Origin: Pseudomonadales bacterium
GTDB lineage: Bacteria > Pseudomonadota > Gammaproteobacteria > Pseudomonadales > Pseudohongiellaceae
Reading direction: 5' to 3'
Assembly: GCA_024234395.1 (NCBI GenBank)
Contig: JACKOH010000003.1
Coordinates: 310,001-374,000, forward strand
Length of the DNA stretch: 64,000 bases
Part shown: positions 61,905 to 64,000 of the stretch, piece by piece
How the letters are laid out: each line of letters begins with the position of its first letter
Numbering within the stretch: position 1 is the first letter of the stretch
The notes under the pieces: generated by a model
Told to the model about the DNA's origin: nothing
The model's database searches: none
What the model saw: only the letters and a program-made list of their open reading frames with translations
Made by a program: the position numbers and the translations under genes

Positions 61905-62837
61905 TCAGGGAGTAATGGTTACGGGCACGTAGGCGTTGGTCCAGCAGCACTGGTTGTCGAACTTGCTGTCCGGTGCGGAGAAGTTGTCCACTCGCAGGCG
62001 TACCACATAGTCACCCGGTACCGGGAAAGTGGCCTGGGTGGTCACTTGTTCCCAACCATTGCCGTCCTGCCGTCCGCTCTCACCGGCATCCTGCCGGTCT
62101 CTTTCACGCCCGGTAATCCTGGCCTGATCGAATTCGGGCACAGCCGGTCCCTGATGAAGAATCCATTCGGTACCTACCGGGTAGATGAACCGGGGCAGTT
62201 CCGGGTATTGCTCGCGCACGCCCCGGTCCTGCACATAGGCAGTCAAGGTAACCGGCTCACCAACCCTGGCGGTCAGACGGGAGGCATAAATGCCTTCCCG
62301 GTCTGTGGACTCCATTCCGTTCGGATCGAAGCGAATTGCCGGGTTGGTGGAACCAAAGGCGGCGGGGTCAGGGCTCATCTCGTAAGAGGTCGAAGTGGCA
62401 CGTCCGGGTACGGAATAGGTCTGGCCTCCTGAGGTCAGGGTCCATATCACTTCAGTACCTGCCATATCGGCAGGTACGGTCACCGCGAAAACACCACGTT
62501 CCTGAATGCCCACGAAACCGCCCCGACGGTAAGTAGGGAAGTGAGTCGGTTGCGCACCGTCGAACCTGGCCGGTTCGAGCTTGTTATCGGGGCCCAGAGG
62601 AATATCCAGGACATCTTCCCGATTCTGGTTTGCAAACCCGAAAACCAGTTGCACGGAACCATCCGGATTTCCTATCCAGCCGTTAAACATAGGCGCGATG
62701 GGTTCACCGCTGGCCTTTCGTGAAGCTAGCGGAAAATCCCTCAGGTGTGCGGGTAACTGCGCATACAATGGCGCCGCCATCAGCCCCGAGAGCGCTACAG
62801 CGAGCGCTCCGGAGGCAAATCGTCCTAATCTGCTCAT
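61905..62837 (-). CDS. Secreted protein of unknown function
   Basis: From 62837 (AGGAGTCGATCG upstream) the 310-residue product has a signal peptide (MSRLGRFASGALAVALSGLM up to APLYAQ), then PMFNGWIGNPDGSVQLVFGF, ANQNREDVLDIPLGPDNKLE and PTYRRGGFVGIQERGVFAVT. The C-terminal beta domain includes VPGDYVVRLRVDNFSAPDS and FDNQCCWTNAYVPVTITP. Its architecture suggests a periplasmic binding or scaffold domain. It lies ten bases after the copper-monooxygenase-like gene on the same strand and probably works with it. No enzyme motif is seen. Confidence 0.75.
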   Translation of the reverse strand: MSRLGRFASGALAVALSGLMAAPLYAQLPAHLRDFPLASRKASGEPIAPMFNGWIGNPDGSVQLVFGFANQNREDVLDIPLGPDNKLEPARFDGAQPTHFPTYRRGGFVGIQERGVFAVTVPADMAGTEVIWTLTSGGQTYSVPGRATSTSYEMSPDPAAFGSTNPAIRFDPNGMESTDREGIYASRLTARVGEPVTLTAYVQDRGVREQYPELPRFIYPVGTEWILHQGPAVPEFDQARITGRERDRQDAGESGRQDGNGWEQVTTQATFPVPGDYVVRLRVDNFSAPDSKFDNQCCWTNAYVPVTITP

Positions 62838-62847
62838 CGATCGACTC

Positions 62848-64000
62848 CTAGCGGCTGGCCATATTACGCTGATCACGCTCTGCGCGTTGAGTCAGCTGTT
62901 CTTCATAACCTTTCTCGTCCAGGTGCGTAATCGCGATCCAGGCGTGAGACATCTCATCGGTAGTCCGCTGGCCGGCTCCGACCCACTGATCCGGATCCGG
63001 ATTCCTGGGATTGTCGGCGGTATTGTCGTGCCAGGCAGTCAGAATGATGACTGCACCCGCCGGCAGCAGCGGCTGGTAGCCTTCCTCATAGGTATGGCTG
63101 TGATTCCAGCCGGCATTCCAGTTTGAAGCCTGGCTGATCACCTCCCGTCGACCGGTCTCCGGATAGAACACCTCCATGGTCATAGCCACACCGCGCAGAT
63201 GCATGTGCGGCTGCCAGCTGTCGATACGGACCGGGTGGTCAAATGAGTGGAAGCCCTGGGTCATCAGCTTGCCGTTGGGCGGAATCAGATAGTCGCCACC
63301 ACCATCGATGAAGTAGAGGCGCAGATCCTGCTCGTAGGCAGTCTCTTCGTTAAAGTTATCTTCTTCATCGTGGTACCAGATACCGACGGTAACCTGATCG
63401 TTGGGAACTGCAGTACCATTGGGGAAGTAGTGAATGCTCCAGCCAACTTTGGAATTGGCAGGTGCGGTACGACAGGCACCTTCAGGCACCTTTTCACCCA
63501 GCTTGCCTACAGCAAATTCCGAAAGACGACCTGATTGTATCCATTCACCATTTTCGTCCTGCACCATGAAGTGAGAATTGGCATGGTGAGTGGAACCGAT
63601 TGCTTCCTTGGAAGGCAGGGTCTCCACAGCCTTGATACAACGGCTTTCGGTGATACCCGAATCCACTTCCGGTTCCCACCACAGATCCTGTCCGGCCGCC
63701 GGAACGTCCCACGCAGTAGATTTGATCACGTGATCAGGTGGACCGAGTTCTGCAGCCAGTCTCCATTCACCGACCGGAGGAAATTCCTTGGGTGGGGGCA
63801 GGTCTTCCGGATTACCCAGGGGAGATCCGGCATCGACCCATGCCACGATAGTGTCGATCTCGTCCTGGCTCAGACGCCAGTCATTCTTCAGCTCCTGGAT
63901 ACCGATATCCGCGTCATACTGGTACGGCGGCATCTCTCGCTCTGCCACTTTCATACGGATCAGTGGCGCCCATGGGCGTACTTCTTCATAGCTGGTGAAA
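62848..64000 (-). CDS. Copper type II ascorbate-dependent monooxygenase-like protein (5' partial)
   Basis: The frame runs off the right edge, so only the C-terminal part is seen (about 383 codons). It starts with a segment typical of the end of a cytochrome-c-like domain (EREMPPYQYDADIGIQELKN, DWRLSQDEIDTIVAWVDAG) and continues with a Cu2-monooxygenase-like fold: SWQPHMHLRGVAMTMEVFYP, NWNAGWNHSHTYEEGYQPLL and VIILTAWHDNTADNPRNPDP. The HxH and later His residues could bind copper. No heme CXXCH lies in the visible part. The frame upstream of the internal Met at 63954 (TSYEEVRPWAPLIR) is also coding. Confidence 0.8.
   Translation of the reverse strand, partial: FTSYEEVRPWAPLIRMKVAEREMPPYQYDADIGIQELKNDWRLSQDEIDTIVAWVDAGSPLGNPEDLPPPKEFPPVGEWRLAAELGPPDHVIKSTAWDVPAAGQDLWWEPEVDSGITESRCIKAVETLPSKEAIGSTHHANSHFMVQDENGEWIQSGRLSEFAVGKLGEKVPEGACRTAPANSKVGWSIHYFPNGTAVPNDQVTVGIWYHDEEDNFNEETAYEQDLRLYFIDGGGDYLIPPNGKLMTQGFHSFDHPVRIDSWQPHMHLRGVAMTMEVFYPETGRREVISQASNWNAGWNHSHTYEEGYQPLLPAGAVIILTAWHDNTADNPRNPDPDQWVGAGQRTTDEMSHAWIAITHLDEKGYEEQLTQRAERDQRNMASR

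Noticed and set aside
1..64000. tRNA or rRNA genes
   Set aside because: No cloverleaf with a T-loop GTTCGA-type segment and CCA end, and no rRNA-like stretch, was recognised when reading intergenic regions; a covariance search would be needed to exclude them fully.

Overview
This window is bacterial chromosome, by eye in the high 50s % G+C and densely coded. Flagellar genes of proteobacterial type, FliK/FliN, TrhO, a TonB-dependent receptor, a LemA/DUF2207 pair, a PEP-CTERM protein with a sigma-54 promoter and many secreted families common in marine heterotrophs point to a gammaproteobacterium, probably marine. The genus cannot be named from this sequence alone. No tRNA, rRNA or CRISPR array was seen.

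Layout. 0-6.7 kb: flagellar export and basal-body genes fliE(partial)-fliF-fliH-fliI-fliJ and fliK-fliN, with no fliG between fliF and fliH and no fliL or fliM between fliK and fliN. A convergent EAL-HDOD regulator follows. 8.4-30.1 kb: mostly housekeeping and secreted hydrolase genes: amidase, DUF3943, LemA/DUF2207/methyltransferase operon, Tat-exported dienelactone hydrolase, PD40 protein, racemase, aldo/keto reductase, DUF3500, tandem M42 peptidase, TsaC/Sua5, CPA2 antiporter with MarC, TrhO, and cyclopropane fatty acid synthase behind a structured leader. 30.2-31.6 kb: DUF6249 gene, an ECF sigma gene with an in-frame stop, and a putative anti-sigma gene. 31.7-40.3 kb: SGNH hydrolase, PBP4-type carboxypeptidase, TonB receptor, NHL protein and CapA.

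40.4-43.7 kb holds the most unusual gene: one 1106-residue polypeptide joining ketoacid dehydrogenase E1-alpha, E1-beta, a lipoyl-type domain and beta-ketoacyl-ACP synthase III. The key residues I could locate in each part are intact and there is no E2 acyltransferase domain. It looks like a self-contained primer-making and first-condensation enzyme for an unusual lipid or polyketide.

44-53 kb is a secreted-protein region with a large RHS protein and two companions. 53-60.1 kb is a more AT-rich operon (aldo/keto reductase, alkaline-phosphatase-like protein, cyanophycin-synthetase-like ATP-grasp enzyme, glycosyltransferase), bounded by a degraded IS91-type transposase, a MITE and short inverted repeats. 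It may make an unknown peptide- or sugar-containing metabolite. 60.7-64 kb has a frameshifted PEP-CTERM gene and the 3' end of a copper-monooxygenase-like operon.

Two repeat families run through the right half. One is a ~144-bp MITE-like palindrome (two copies plus a possible footprint). The other is a shorter element around GGAACCTCTGA that repeatedly sits on or supplies stop codons.
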